Of a DNA stretch of 64,000 nucleotides, positions 36,683-46,005 are shown piece after piece. Both the position numbers and the translations under genes were made by a program. The notes under the pieces are model-generated. The model was not told the origin of the DNA and searched no databases. It saw nothing but the letters and a program-made list of their open reading frames with translations. Source of the stretch: an uncultured Polaribacter sp. (GTDB lineage Bacteria; Bacteroidota; Bacteroidia; Flavobacteriales; Flavobacteriaceae); contig CALSRX010000002.1 in the NCBI GenBank assembly GCA_943788865.1, forward strand, positions 462,779-526,778. The letters run 5' to 3'. Every line of letters starts with the position of its first letter. Position 1 is the first letter of the stretch.

Positions 36683-36832
36683 GATTTTAAATTTTAATGT
36701 TATACTCTAAAGACGAGAATAAAATAAAATTGTAACAGTAGTCATGTACAATTGAGTGTAGAAAAATCTGATTTAGCTAATTAAAAACCAGCAAAATAAG
36801 GTGCTTTAAATACATTTATTTTTTTAAAAAAA

Positions 36833-37330
36833 TTAAAAAGGAAGTTCCATTTTATCTTCTTTAAATACCGTTTTACTTTTAAAAAGAGGTTCTTTTTTTA
36901 AATACAACACCAAAGTGTTATAATCAATAATTGCACTGCCCATTTCTAAAATATCTGCACCAATGATTCCATGAACTTCTTTTGCATTGTGTTGTGTCAA
37001 TGCTGTATTTACATGAGTCATATCAAACAAAACCAGGTGACTTTTATTCGTTTTCCAGTTACCAATTTGCAACGTATTGTCTGTAGATTTTTGCGTTTCC
37101 ATATCTGTAGCTCCTGCTCCAGCTGCTTTTGTCTCAGATTCTTCTGCATGCAAGTTAAAATATGCTATCAAATCTAGATCTACACAAGAATTAGAAGCAC
37201 CTGTATCTAAAATAAACCGACCTTTAATTCCGTTTATCTTAGCATTCAACTCCAAATGATTTGTAGCTATCCTTTTCAACTTAATTTTAATATACTTCTT
37301 TTTTTGCAATACTTTTTTAAGACTTGTCAT
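36833..37330 (-). CDS. Retropepsin-like (clan AA) aspartic protease family protein
   Basis: 165 residues, no signal peptide. The catalytic motif DTGAS (RFILDTGASNSCVDLDL near 39-55) and the later hydrophobic-Gly element HGIIGADILEMGSAIIDYNTLVLYLK near 123-149 define the retroviral-type aspartyl protease fold, one lobe per chain, active as a dimer. The middle AAGAGATDMETQK loop is the flap region. Its ATG lies 37 bases from the divergent TatD gene. Physiological substrate unknown. Confidence 0.85.
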   Translation of the reverse strand: MTSLKKVLQKKKYIKIKLKRIATNHLELNAKINGIKGRFILDTGASNSCVDLDLIAYFNLHAEESETKAAGAGATDMETQKSTDNTLQIGNWKTNKSHLVLFDMTHVNTALTQHNAKEVHGIIGADILEMGSAIIDYNTLVLYLKKEPLFKSKTVFKEDKMELPF

Positions 37331-37367
37331 TTAACCCTACTTTTGTGATTGCTAAAATACATTTTTA

Positions 37368-38132
37368 ATGATTACTGATACTCATACACATTTATATTCT
37401 GAACAATTTGATGAAGACAGAAATGAAATGATGACTAGAGCTAAAGAAGCTGGAGTTTCTCGTTTTTTTATTCCTGCAATTGATTCTTCTTATACAGAAA
37501 GCATGTTTAATTTAGAATCAGAATATCCTAAAGATGTCTTTTTAATGATGGGATTGCATCCAACATCCGTCAAAGAAAATTACAAAGAAGAATTGGCACA
37601 TGTAAAAAAATGGATTGATAAACGCTCTTTTTACGCCATTGGAGAAATCGGAATTGATTTGTACTGGGACAAAAGTTTTTTAGCCCAACAACAAGAAGCT
37701 TTTAGAACACAAATACAATGGGCAAAAGAAAAAAAACTACCCATAGTTATTCATTGCAGGGATGCTTTTGATGAGATTTTCGAGGTCTTAGAAACTGAAA
37801 AAGGCGATGATTTATTCGGAATTTTTCATTGTTTTACAGGAACTTTAGAACAAGCACAAAAAGCCATTTCATGCAAAATGAAATTAGGAATTGGTGGTGT
37901 GGTAACTTTTAAAAACGGAAAAATAGATCAATTTCTTGATCAAATAAATATCAAACATATTGTGTTAGAAACCGATTCGCCCTATTTAGCACCTACACCT
38001 TATAGAGGAAAACGAAACGAGAGTAGTTATATAACCCAAGTTGTTGAAAAGTTAGCATCTATTTATCAAATTCCCCTTGAAGAAATTGCAAAAATCACTA
38101 CTCAAAACTCAAAAGACATCTTTGGAATCTAA
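37368..38132 (+). CDS. TatD family metal-dependent DNase/hydrolase
   Basis: 254 residues. Metal ligands of the TIM-barrel TatD family: ITDTHTHLY (residues 2-8), GEIGIDLYWDK near 91 (Glu), PIVIHCRDAFDE near 127 (His), IFHCFTGTLEQAQ near 152 (His) and VLETDSPYLAP near 202 (Asp). Length is normal. The family acts as a 3'-5' exonuclease on DNA or RNA ends. The methyltransferase-like repair gene ogt overlaps its 3' end, an operon of two nucleic-acid-related enzymes. Confidence 0.94.
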   Translation: MITDTHTHLYSEQFDEDRNEMMTRAKEAGVSRFFIPAIDSSYTESMFNLESEYPKDVFLMMGLHPTSVKENYKEELAHVKKWIDKRSFYAIGEIGIDLYWDKSFLAQQQEAFRTQIQWAKEKKLPIVIHCRDAFDEIFEVLETEKGDDLFGIFHCFTGTLEQAQKAISCKMKLGIGGVVTFKNGKIDQFLDQINIKHIVLETDSPYLAPTPYRGKRNESSYITQVVEKLASIYQIPLEEIAKITTQNSKDIFGI

Positions 38133-38604
38133 GGCTGTCATATATTACAAAACACCCATTGGAACTGCAAAAATTATTGGAGATCAAAAGGGTATTCAAT
38201 CCATTTCTGTTTTAGATGATACATTTGAAACATCTAAAGAAATTCCATCATTTTTAAAACAATGCATCTCTCAATTAGATGAATATTTTGCAGGAACAAG
38301 AACAGAATTTGACTTACAATTAAATCCACAGGGAACCGAATTTCAACTAAAAGTTTGGAAAGAATTATTAAACATTCCGTACAATTCTACAAGAACCTAT
38401 TTAGAGCAAACAAAAGCAATTGGAGATGTAAAAGCTATTAGAGCAGTAGCCTCAGCAAATGGCAAAAACCCCATTTGGATTGTAATTCCGTGTCATCGTG
38501 TAATTGGCTCTGATGGATCTTTAACAGGATATGCAGGTGGAATTTGGAGAAAAAAATGGTTATTAGATCACGAAAACCCCGTTAAACAACAGTCGTTGTT
38601 TTAA
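38122..38604 (+). CDS. ogt: Methylated-DNA-[protein]-cysteine S-methyltransferase
   Basis: 160 residues. Repairs O6-alkylguanine by accepting the alkyl group on a cysteine; active site IPCHRV with Cys near 124 and the ANGKNPIWIVIPCHRVIGSDGSLTGYAGG block. Also visible: TEFQLKVWKELLNIPY (the helix-turn-helix entry) and RAVASANG. Start chosen as TTG at 38122 (MESKAVIYYKTPIGTAKI), inside the last codons of tatD (11-base overlap); a longer frame begins at 38077 but its extra residues are just the overlapping tatD sequence read in another frame. No ATG is available. Confidence 0.92.
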   Translation: MESKAVIYYKTPIGTAKIIGDQKGIQSISVLDDTFETSKEIPSFLKQCISQLDEYFAGTRTEFDLQLNPQGTEFQLKVWKELLNIPYNSTRTYLEQTKAIGDVKAIRAVASANGKNPIWIVIPCHRVIGSDGSLTGYAGGIWRKKWLLDHENPVKQQSLF

Positions 38605-38635
38605 ACTATTTTTACATTTAGAGCGTTAGTGTACT

Positions 38636-41600
38636 ATGATCAAAAAAATCTTTTTTATCTTTTTTGTTTGTGTAGGTTTTTCAACTTATGGGCAAACTGG
38701 TTCTACAGATTTTAGATCTAAAAATTTTACCTTGGTAAAAGATACTATTCAGATTGATTCTGTTAGCATCAATTCGCAATTATTTAAAGTACTCACTCAA
38801 AACAAAACGGTAATTCCGGCTTCAGAATATCAAATAGATTTTATAAAAGCACAATTGATCATTAATGCTCAAAAATATCAATTTATTACTGTAGAATATT
38901 TTCGTTTCCCTGATTTTGTAACCAAAGTATATCAAAAATATGATGATAAAATCATTGTCCCAAACACCAACAACACTCAACAATTATATAGTTTAACAAC
39001 CAATACAAATCAGCAAAAAAAAGAGCTCTTTAACAACTTAGAAACGTCTGGAAATATTACTCGAGGTTTAACTATTGGCAATAATCAAAACTCAGTTGTC
39101 AACTCTTCTTTAGATTTAACAATTAAAGGAAATTTATCTAAAGACGTGAGTATACGAGCCAATATTTTTGACACTAACATTCCGTTACAAGACAACGGTT
39201 ATTCTCAAAATATTACCGATTTCGATCGAATTTTCATAGAGTTTACTCATAAAAAATGGCGTGTAAAAGCAGGTGATTTAGACTTAACCAATTCTGATAG
39301 TTACTTTATGCCTTTTACTAAAAAAGTTGCTGGTTTAGAAGTTGAAGCAGCACTTAACAACAATCTAAATGTATTAGCTTCTGGCGCGGTGGTTAGAGGC
39401 AAATTTACAAGTTTTAAGTTTGTTGGTAAAGAAGGAAATCAAGGGCCTTATAAAATTATTGGTCCAAACAACGAAGCTTTTATCATTATTGTAGCCGGAA
39501 GTGATGCTTTGTATGCAAATGGGGTTTTATTAAACAGAGGAGAAAACAAAGATTACACAATAGATTATAACAATTCTGAAATTCGTTTTAATACTACTTT
39601 TCCAGTAACTAATGATATTCGATTTCATTTAGATTATCAATACTCAAATAGAAATTACACCCGTTTTGTCACCTATGAAAAAGCCACGTATACAAGCAAA
39701 AAATTTATTTTAAATGGTTTTTTCTACAACGAAAATGATGCTAAAAGTCAACCTATACAACAAAATTTATCTGATGCTCAAAAGCAAATTTTAGCAAATG
39801 CAGGGAATGACACCACAAAAATGTTTGCAAATAGCGCCTATGAAGATGTGTATTCTGAAAACAGAGTTTTGTATAAAAAAGTAACAAATGGTGCTTCAGA
39901 AATTTTTGAACACTCAATAACAGCAACTGATCAATTATTCAACGTTACATTTACATTTGTCGGCGCCAATAAAGGTGATTATGTTTTAGATAAAACCATT
40001 GCAATTGGTAATATTTACAAATATGTTGGAACTAATTTAGGGAACTATCAACCAATAATTAGGCTGGCGGTACCGTCAAAATATCAAGTTGCTGTTGTAA
40101 ACACTACTTACAATCCGTCCAAAAAAACAAAAGTGTTTGGAGAAATTGCCTTGAGTAATAATGATGCAAACTTATTTTCTTCTATTGATGATTCTGAGAA
40201 CAATGGGCTGGCTACAAAATTACAATGGGAACAAATTTTTATCGATAAAAAATGGAAAATGTCTACCGCTATTGATTATAGTTTTATTCATCAAAATTTT
40301 GCAACCGAACAACGTTTTGATGCTGTTGAATTTAGACGAGATTGGAATGTTGTAAATCCGCTTGGAAATCGAAATCAAATTAGCGCTCAATTTATTTTAG
40401 ACAACAAACAAAATTCAAAATATATCTATGGATTTAATTTGCTAAATTATTCTGATACTTATAACGGAATAAAACACGACTTTAACAGCCAAACGAAATT
40501 AAAAAACATAAAAATTAATTCATTTATCAGCGTACTAAATAGCAATTCAACTGTTGAAACCAATACTTTTTTAAGAGCAAAAGGAAAAGTAGAACATTCT
40601 TTTTCTAATTCTTGGATTGGCGGTTTTATAAATGTAGAAACCAATAAAATAACTACAAAATCAAATCAACAATTAAGTAAATTAAGCCATCAATTTAAAG
40701 AATACGAAACCTATATTGGACTGGGTGATTCTGCAAAAGTATATGCCAAAATTGGATTTAATTACAGGCTAAATGATAGCATCCGTAATAATGCTTTCAC
40801 AAAAATAAACTCACGAAAAACATACTATATCAACAGTAAAATTTTACAAAATTCTACCACTAACTTAGCCGTTTTTGCAAATTACAGAGTTACAAATAAT
40901 GCGTTCTCTACAAATGAAAAAGCATTGAACTCTAAAATTGTGTATGGTCAAAAGCTCTTTAAGAATTTCATTAATTTAAATACCGTTTACGAAACCTCTT
41001 CTGGTAATATTCCAAGACAAGAATATGTATATATTAAAACAGAACCTGGTCAAGGATACTACACTTGGATTGATTATAATAACAACGGAATTAAAGAATT
41101 TAATGAGTTTGAAATTGCTATTTATAAAGACCAAGCAGAATATTTACGTGTAGCTCTGCCCAACTTAACTTTTATAAATACACAACGTGCTAAATGGCAA
41201 CAATTGTTTACGGTAAACCCTTCTCAATGGTCAAGTAAAACTGGAGTTAAAAAAGTGCTCTCTCATTTTTACAATCAAACAAATTTTATCGTGGACAACG
41301 AACAAAAAAGGTCTACTAATACTTTGAATTTAAATCCATTTGACATAGACGAAACGAAGCTGTTAGGGTTAAATTTAAGCATAAGAAATAGTTTGTATTT
41401 GAATAAAAACTTAAATACCTATAGTGCTATTTTTACTTTTGCTTCATCTAAAAACAAACATTTGTATAGTATTGGAAATCAAGAAAACAACACCAAACTA
41501 CATCAATTAGAATTTGCTCATAAATTAAGTGCTTTTTGGCTTTTTGATTTAAAAACAAATACCTCAAAAGACGAAGTAATTACAGAGAATTTTACAAATC

Positions 41601-42013
41601 AAAACTACACAATTGAAGCTTATGAGATAGCTCCAAAATTTACTTTTGGATATGCTAAAAATCATCAATTTTCTTTCTTTTATAATTATAAAAACAAAGA
41701 AAATAGTATTGGCGGTTTAGAAACTTTAGAGCAACAAAAACTAGGAAGCTCCTACTATTACAATTCCTCAAAAAACACTTTACTACGAGCAGAAATTAAT
41801 TTGTTTAACAATAGTTTTACGGGCAATCAAAACAGTCCTGTTGCCTATCAAATGTTAGAAGGTTTACAAGCTGGAAGAAATTATACATGGTCTATTGTAT
41901 ATCAGCAAAAAATAAATTCTTTTATCAATTTAAACTTTAATTACTTAGGTAGAAAAGGAGAAGGTACAACGACCATACATAATGGCTCAATACAATTACG
42001 AGCTAATTTTTAA
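38636..42013 (+). CDS. Very large outer-membrane beta-barrel-like protein
   Basis: 1125 residues with a signal peptide (MIKKIFFIFFVCVGFSTYGQ). The N-terminal part (to ~230) contains beta-rich sequences such as RGLTIGNNQNSVVNSSLDLTIKG and RVKAGDLDLTNSDSYFMPF, followed by several hundred residues of alternating aromatic/hydrophobic strands typical of a large beta-barrel, ending in an aromatic residue (SIQLRANF). Asn/Thr/Tyr-rich composition. No TonB-box, plug or SusC signature is seen; a lone EF-hand-like calcium motif (DYNNNGIKEFNEFEI, near 815-829) is visible. Family and function not recognised. It starts 31 bases after ogt. Confidence 0.8.
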   Translation: MIKKIFFIFFVCVGFSTYGQTGSTDFRSKNFTLVKDTIQIDSVSINSQLFKVLTQNKTVIPASEYQIDFIKAQLIINAQKYQFITVEYFRFPDFVTKVYQKYDDKIIVPNTNNTQQLYSLTTNTNQQKKELFNNLETSGNITRGLTIGNNQNSVVNSSLDLTIKGNLSKDVSIRANIFDTNIPLQDNGYSQNITDFDRIFIEFTHKKWRVKAGDLDLTNSDSYFMPFTKKVAGLEVEAALNNNLNVLASGAVVRGKFTSFKFVGKEGNQGPYKIIGPNNEAFIIIVAGSDALYANGVLLNRGENKDYTIDYNNSEIRFNTTFPVTNDIRFHLDYQYSNRNYTRFVTYEKATYTSKKFILNGFFYNENDAKSQPIQQNLSDAQKQILANAGNDTTKMFANSAYEDVYSENRVLYKKVTNGASEIFEHSITATDQLFNVTFTFVGANKGDYVLDKTIAIGNIYKYVGTNLGNYQPIIRLAVPSKYQVAVVNTTYNPSKKTKVFGEIALSNNDANLFSSIDDSENNGLATKLQWEQIFIDKKWKMSTAIDYSFIHQNFATEQRFDAVEFRRDWNVVNPLGNRNQISAQFILDNKQNSKYIYGFNLLNYSDTYNGIKHDFNSQTKLKNIKINSFISVLNSNSTVETNTFLRAKGKVEHSFSNSWIGGFINVETNKITTKSNQQLSKLSHQFKEYETYIGLGDSAKVYAKIGFNYRLNDSIRNNAFTKINSRKTYYINSKILQNSTTNLAVFANYRVTNNAFSTNEKALNSKIVYGQKLFKNFINLNTVYETSSGNIPRQEYVYIKTEPGQGYYTWIDYNNNGIKEFNEFEIAIYKDQAEYLRVALPNLTFINTQRAKWQQLFTVNPSQWSSKTGVKKVLSHFYNQTNFIVDNEQKRSTNTLNLNPFDIDETKLLGLNLSIRNSLYLNKNLNTYSAIFTFASSKNKHLYSIGNQENNTKLHQLEFAHKLSAFWLFDLKTNTSKDEVITENFTNQNYTIEAYEIAPKFTFGYAKNHQFSFFYNYKNKENSIGGLETLEQQKLGSSYYYNSSKNTLLRAEINLFNNSFTGNQNSPVAYQMLEGLQAGRNYTWSIVYQQKINSFINLNFNYLGRKGEGTTTIHNGSIQLRANF

Positions 42014-42123
42014 CTTATAGACGCTAACAATTATTAAAAAATAACATTAGATTTGTACTCAATTATAATTGTAAAAGAATATTTACGTTATACTACAAAC
42101 ATTACTAATATTAAAAACAAAAA

Positions 42124-42624
42124 ATGAAAAAGCTTTTTATCGTTATTGCCATTTTAACCGCTTCATTTACACAAGCACAACAAGAAATTAAATTAGATAT
42201 TTTTGATGCCTTGGTTTTAAAAACTATAGAAGTTTCTTATGAAAAGTATATTGATGAAACCTCTTCTTTTGGTGTTTCTGGATTCATAAACTTTGAAAAA
42301 AATACTGCAGATTTTAAATACAATGAAAAACGTGCTATTACACCGTTTTTCCGTCATTATTTTACGTCAGAAAACAATTGGAATTTCTTCGGAGAAGGTT
42401 TTTTTGCTTTTAACTTTGGAGAAAAAGAAATGAAAGTACTTGGAGGTCCAAGCACTTACGAAGATTATACTGATGGAGCTTTAGGGGTTGCAGTTGGAAT
42501 GAAGTATGTTTCTGAACGTGGATTTACAGTTGATATTTATGGAGGTGCTGGGCGTAATTTATTTAGTAGCAATTCTCCAATTGTTGTACCAAGAGTTGGT
42601 GTAAATGTTGGTTGGAGGTTCTAA
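42124..42624 (+). CDS. Small outer-membrane beta-barrel protein
   Basis: 166 residues with signal peptide (MKKLFIVIAILTASFTQA, cleaved near AQQ). The mature part reads as eight or so amphipathic strands ending in GVNVGWRF, the C-terminal Phe being the usual outer-membrane assembly signal. Segments such as KTIEVSYEKYIDETSSFGVSGF and TPFFRHYF resemble DUF3575-like barrels of Bacteroidota. Function unknown. Single gene followed by a strong terminator. Confidence 0.8.
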   Translation: MKKLFIVIAILTASFTQAQQEIKLDIFDALVLKTIEVSYEKYIDETSSFGVSGFINFEKNTADFKYNEKRAITPFFRHYFTSENNWNFFGEGFFAFNFGEKEMKVLGGPSTYEDYTDGALGVAVGMKYVSERGFTVDIYGGAGRNLFSSNSPIVVPRVGVNVGWRF

Positions 42625-42650
42625 GAAACAGTAATAATAAAACACATTAT

Positions 42651-42685
42651 AAAAAAACCTAAAAGTCTGACTTTTAGGTTTTTTT
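42651..42685 (+). terminator. Rho-independent terminator after the small barrel gene
   Basis: Perfect stem AAAAAACCTAAAAGTC / GACTTTTAGGTTTTTT with a very short loop, T-tailed both ways. Confidence 0.9.
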
Positions 42686-42771
42686 ATGCTTTTTTACAAT
42701 TAAATACTATAACTTGCATAATAGCGAAAGCTTAATTATTAAAAAATAATCATCACTTAAAATTTTTTATT

Positions 42772-42984
42772 ATGAAAAAAAATATGGGATCTACAGACAA
42801 AATTGTTAGAATTGTAATTGCTATTGTAATTGCTGGCTTATTCTATTTTAACGTCATTTCAGGAACAGTAGGGATTGTTCTTTTAGTATTTGCAGGCGTA
42901 TTTGTACTAACAAGTTTTATAAGTTTTTGCCCTCTTTATGCACCGTTTGGGATTAGTACTTGTGCTGTTAAAGACAAAAAATAA
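42772..42984 (+). CDS. DUF2892 (YgaP-like transmembrane) small protein
   Basis: 70 residues: MKKNMGSTDKIVRI, a Gly/Ile/Val-rich helix (about 15-30), a second helix (about 31-50) and the conserved SFCPLYAPFGISTC end. The two-helix hairpin with Cys near 52 and 61 is DUF2892, usually found alone or fused to rhodanese domains. Role unknown. It starts with an A8 run just after ATG. Confidence 0.88.
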   Translation: MKKNMGSTDKIVRIVIAIVIAGLFYFNVISGTVGIVLLVFAGVFVLTSFISFCPLYAPFGISTCAVKDKK

Positions 42985-42993
42985 GTTACTTTA

Positions 42994-43035
42994 AAAACAG
43001 AAAGCCTCATCAATATTGATAAGACTTTCTGTTTT
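42994..43035. terminator. Bidirectional terminator between the DUF2892 gene and glyS
   Basis: Stem AAAACAGAAAG / CTTTCTGTTTT with an inner palindrome (ATCAATATTGAT), serving two convergent genes. Confidence 0.85.
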
Positions 43036-43061
43036 ATAATAAAATACTGAGTAAATGATTG

Positions 43062-44603
43062 TTACATTTTTTGCAACCAGTTTTTTATAGCAACTTCTGC
43101 ATTGATAAGCTCTTTTAAATCAGCAATCGCAACTCGTTTTTGTTCCATAGTATCTCTGTGTCTTATTGTAACACAGTTGTCATTTAATGTATCGTGATCT
43201 ACTGTAATACAAAAAGGGGTTCCAGCTGCATCTTGTCTTCTATAGCGTTTTCCAACCGCATCTTTTTCGTCATAAAAAACGTTGAAATCCCATTTCAAAT
43301 CGTTTAAAATATCACGAGCAACTTCTGGCAAACCATCTTTCTTAACCAATGGCAAAATAGCTGCTTTAAAAGGCGCTAAAACTGCTGGCAATTTTAGTAC
43401 AGTTCTAGTTGTTCCGTTTTCTAATTCCTCTTCTTGTAAAGAGTGTGAGAAAACTGCTAAAAACATTCTGTCTAAACCAATAGAGGTTTCTACAACATAA
43501 GGGACATAACTTTTATTTTCTTCGTGATCAAAGTATTGTAATTTTTTACCAGAATGTGCTTCATGTGCTTTTAAATCAAAATCTGTTCTAGAATGAATTC
43601 CTTCTAATTCTTTAAATCCAAACGGGAATTTAAATTCAATATCGGAAGCTGCATCTGCATAGTGTGCCAATTTTTCATGATCATGAAAACGATAATTTTC
43701 TGTTCCCATTCCTAAAGACAAATGCCATTTCATTCTGGTTTCTTTCCAGTTTTCATACCATTCTTTTTGAGTTCCTGGTTTTACAAAAAATTGCATTTCC
43801 ATTTGTTCAAACTCACGCATTCTAAAAATAAATTGTCTTGCTACAATTTCATTTCTAAACGCTTTACCTGTTTGTGCAATTCCGAATGGGATTTTCATTC
43901 GCCCAGTTTTTTGCACATTTAAGAAATTAACAAAAATTCCTTGTGCTGTTTCTGGTCTAAGGTATACTTGGGTTGAGCTTTCTGCTGATGCTCCAATTTG
44001 AGTTCCGAACATTAAATTAAACTGCTTTACCTCTGTCCAGTTTTTAGATCCCGTTAAAGGATCCGCAATTTCTAGTTCTTCAATCAAAGCTTTTACATCG
44101 GCTAAATCTTCTTTTTCTAGAGACGAAGCCATTCGAGATAAAATCGAATTGATTTTTTCTTGATAGCCTATTACTCTTCCGTTGGTAGCAACAAATTCTT
44201 CTTTATTAAAAGCATCTCCGAAACGTTTAGCCGCTTTAGCAACCTCTTTGTCTATTTTTGCTTCTATCTTGGCACAATAATCTTCTATTAAAACATCAGC
44301 TCTATAGCGTTTTTTAGAATCTTTATTATCAATTAACGGGTCGTTAAAAGCATCTACATGCCCTGAAGCTTTCCAGGTTGTTGGATGCATCAAAATTGCA
44401 GCATCAATACCCACAATATTTTCGTGCATCTGCACCATTGCTTTCCACCAATACGCTCTAATATTCTTCTTTAACTCAACTCCATTTTGAGCATAATCAT
44501 ACACCGCACTTAACCCATCATAAATCTCTGAGGATTGAAATACATAACCGTATTCTTTAGCGTGCGATACTACTTTCTTAAACTGATCTTCTTGTTTTGC
44601 CAT
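43062..44603 (-). CDS. glyS: Glycine--tRNA ligase (single-chain, alpha2 type)
   Basis: 513 residues. Class II synthetase of the eukaryote-like dimeric type: SSEIYDGLSAVYDYAQNGVELK near 18-40, VEIDAAI-like strand VGIDAAILMHP, motif 2 TAQGIFVNFLNVQKTGRMKIPFGIAQTGKAFRNE near 213-246, FRMREFEQMEMQFFVKPG, the ETSIGLDRMFLAVF motif 3 and the anticodon-binding domain with FCITVDHDTLNDNCVTIRHRDTMEQKRV near the end. It charges tRNA-Gly. ATG at 44603 with a canonical promoter just upstream. Secure. Confidence 0.97.
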   Translation of the reverse strand: MAKQEDQFKKVVSHAKEYGYVFQSSEIYDGLSAVYDYAQNGVELKKNIRAYWWKAMVQMHENIVGIDAAILMHPTTWKASGHVDAFNDPLIDNKDSKKRYRADVLIEDYCAKIEAKIDKEVAKAAKRFGDAFNKEEFVATNGRVIGYQEKINSILSRMASSLEKEDLADVKALIEELEIADPLTGSKNWTEVKQFNLMFGTQIGASAESSTQVYLRPETAQGIFVNFLNVQKTGRMKIPFGIAQTGKAFRNEIVARQFIFRMREFEQMEMQFFVKPGTQKEWYENWKETRMKWHLSLGMGTENYRFHDHEKLAHYADAASDIEFKFPFGFKELEGIHSRTDFDLKAHEAHSGKKLQYFDHEENKSYVPYVVETSIGLDRMFLAVFSHSLQEEELENGTTRTVLKLPAVLAPFKAAILPLVKKDGLPEVARDILNDLKWDFNVFYDEKDAVGKRYRRQDAAGTPFCITVDHDTLNDNCVTIRHRDTMEQKRVAIADLKELINAEVAIKNWLQKM

Positions 44604-44611
44604 AATGACTG

Positions 44612-44641
44612 CAAAGATACATCAATCTAAAAAGTTAACAA
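44612..44641 (-). promoter_or_regulatory. Promoter of glyS
   Basis: The minus strand has TATCTTTG at 44612-44619 and TTG at 44639-44641 with 19 bases between, a good match to the Bacteroidetes -7/-33 promoter. It is 8 bases upstream of the ATG, so a very short leader is predicted. Confidence 0.65.
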
Positions 44642-44648
44642 GAAAAAA

Positions 44649-45212
44649 TTAATGCTCTTTTTTGCATCTGTATACAAATGCTGGCGGGAAATTTAACAAT
44701 TCAAAATCTAAAGATATTTTTTTATTAAAAACAGCTTTTAACTTTTTATAATAGGTTAAACTATATTGATATTGAATGAATGTTCCGTTTTCATTTAGCG
44801 AATTTATAGCGTTCTTTAAAATTGCGTTAGAAACGGTACTTGGAATAATTGTTAGTGGTAAACTTGATACAATATGACAAGCTTTAGCAAAACCCAATTT
44901 ATTCATTTCTATTTCTATTTGTTCTGCTGAAACTTTTAAAACCGTTAACTGTGGATGGCCTATTTTTTTTAAGTTTTGATAAAATGCATCATTTACTTCA
45001 AAACAAATTAAATGCGAATCTGGATGTAAATTTTTTAATATCTGATTTGTAATTACACCGTTTCCAGGACCTAATTCTACCAAAACTTTACAAGAAGAAA
45101 AATCGATATCTTTTAACATTTTTTGGGCTAAAAACCTAGAACTTGGCATTACTGTTCCAGAAGTTTTCATACTCTTTACAGCTACTTTAAAAAAATCAAT
45201 TTTTTTACCCAC
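44649..45212 (-). CDS. Class I SAM methyltransferase, phospholipid N-methyltransferase-like
   Basis: 187 residues from a GTG start (MGKKIDFFKVAVKSMKTSGTVMPSS). Similar in layout to rRNA-dimethylase-like phospholipid methyltransferases: SSRFLAQKMLKDIDF, SAM-binding VLVELGPGNGVITNQIL near 38-55, ICFEVNDAFYQNLKKIG, and HIVSSLPLTIIPSTVSNAIL in place of the NPPY motif. The substitution ASSLP fits PmtA-like lipid methyltransferases rather than rRNA or DNA enzymes. Substrate is uncertain. No operon partner. Confidence 0.8.
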   Translation of the reverse strand: MGKKIDFFKVAVKSMKTSGTVMPSSRFLAQKMLKDIDFSSCKVLVELGPGNGVITNQILKNLHPDSHLICFEVNDAFYQNLKKIGHPQLTVLKVSAEQIEIEMNKLGFAKACHIVSSLPLTIIPSTVSNAILKNAINSLNENGTFIQYQYSLTYYKKLKAVFNKKISLDFELLNFPPAFVYRCKKEH

Positions 45213-45254
45213 TAATTTGTTTTTAGTATCTTAACCTTAAAAAAGCTAAGAAAA

Positions 45255-45941
45255 ATGAATTATTTAAAAGATGTGTTACATCTATTCTTTCCGAAGATAT
45301 GCATTACTTGCGAATCTAAGTTATTACAGTCCGAAAAAATTATATGTACACTTTGTAGACATGATTTACCCATGATTTGTTACAAAGATTATAAATATAA
45401 TAAAATTACAAAAGCTTTTTACGGAAGAATTCCAATTGAAAAGGCTACTTCTTTTTTATTTTACAGAAAAGATGGAAAAACAAAAGATTTAATTCATCAT
45501 TTAAAATACAAAGGAAATCAAGAAATTGGAACTTTTATTGGGGATTGGTTTGGGCAAATTCTTGCAAATTCTAATGAATTTAATACTATTGATTGTATTA
45601 TTCCAGTTCCTCTGCATCCAAAAAAACAAAAACAGCGCGGATATAATCAGCTCACTACTTTTGGCTTAAGCTTGTCAAAACAGTTAAAAAAACCATACAT
45701 AACGGGTGTTTTAATTAGAACATCTGCCACAAAAACGCAAACTCTTAAACAGCGTTTCGAAAGGTTTAGCAATAGCAGCACAAAATTTAGTGTACCAGAT
45801 AGATCAAAGTTAACCAACAAACACATCTTGTTGATTGATGATGTTATTACAACTGGCGCAACATTAGAATCTTGTTGTAAAGAATTATTAACTTCCGAAA
45901 ATATTAAAATCAGCATTGTAACTATGGCATACACAGAATAA
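45255..45941 (+). CDS. ComF family phosphoribosyltransferase-like protein
   Basis: 228 residues. N-terminal zinc knuckle with CxxC pairs (CITCESK near 16-19 and CTLCRHD near 31-34), the FYRKDGKTKDLIHHLKYKGN segment, and a type I phosphoribosyltransferase domain: DCIIPVPLHPKKQKQRGYNQL near 112-132, TQTLKQRFERF, and the PRPP loop LLIDDVITTGATLESC near 194-210. Related to ComF, needed for natural transformation in some bacteria; in others it is a general phosphoribosyltransferase of unknown substrate. The gene stands alone. Confidence 0.92.
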   Translation: MNYLKDVLHLFFPKICITCESKLLQSEKIICTLCRHDLPMICYKDYKYNKITKAFYGRIPIEKATSFLFYRKDGKTKDLIHHLKYKGNQEIGTFIGDWFGQILANSNEFNTIDCIIPVPLHPKKQKQRGYNQLTTFGLSLSKQLKKPYITGVLIRTSATKTQTLKQRFERFSNSSTKFSVPDRSKLTNKHILLIDDVITTGATLESCCKELLTSENIKISIVTMAYTE

Positions 45942-46005
45942 TTTAACTAAAAAATGAACGTTTTTACTGTAAAAAAATTGTTATTTTGCGTTAAAATTAA
46001 ACCAC

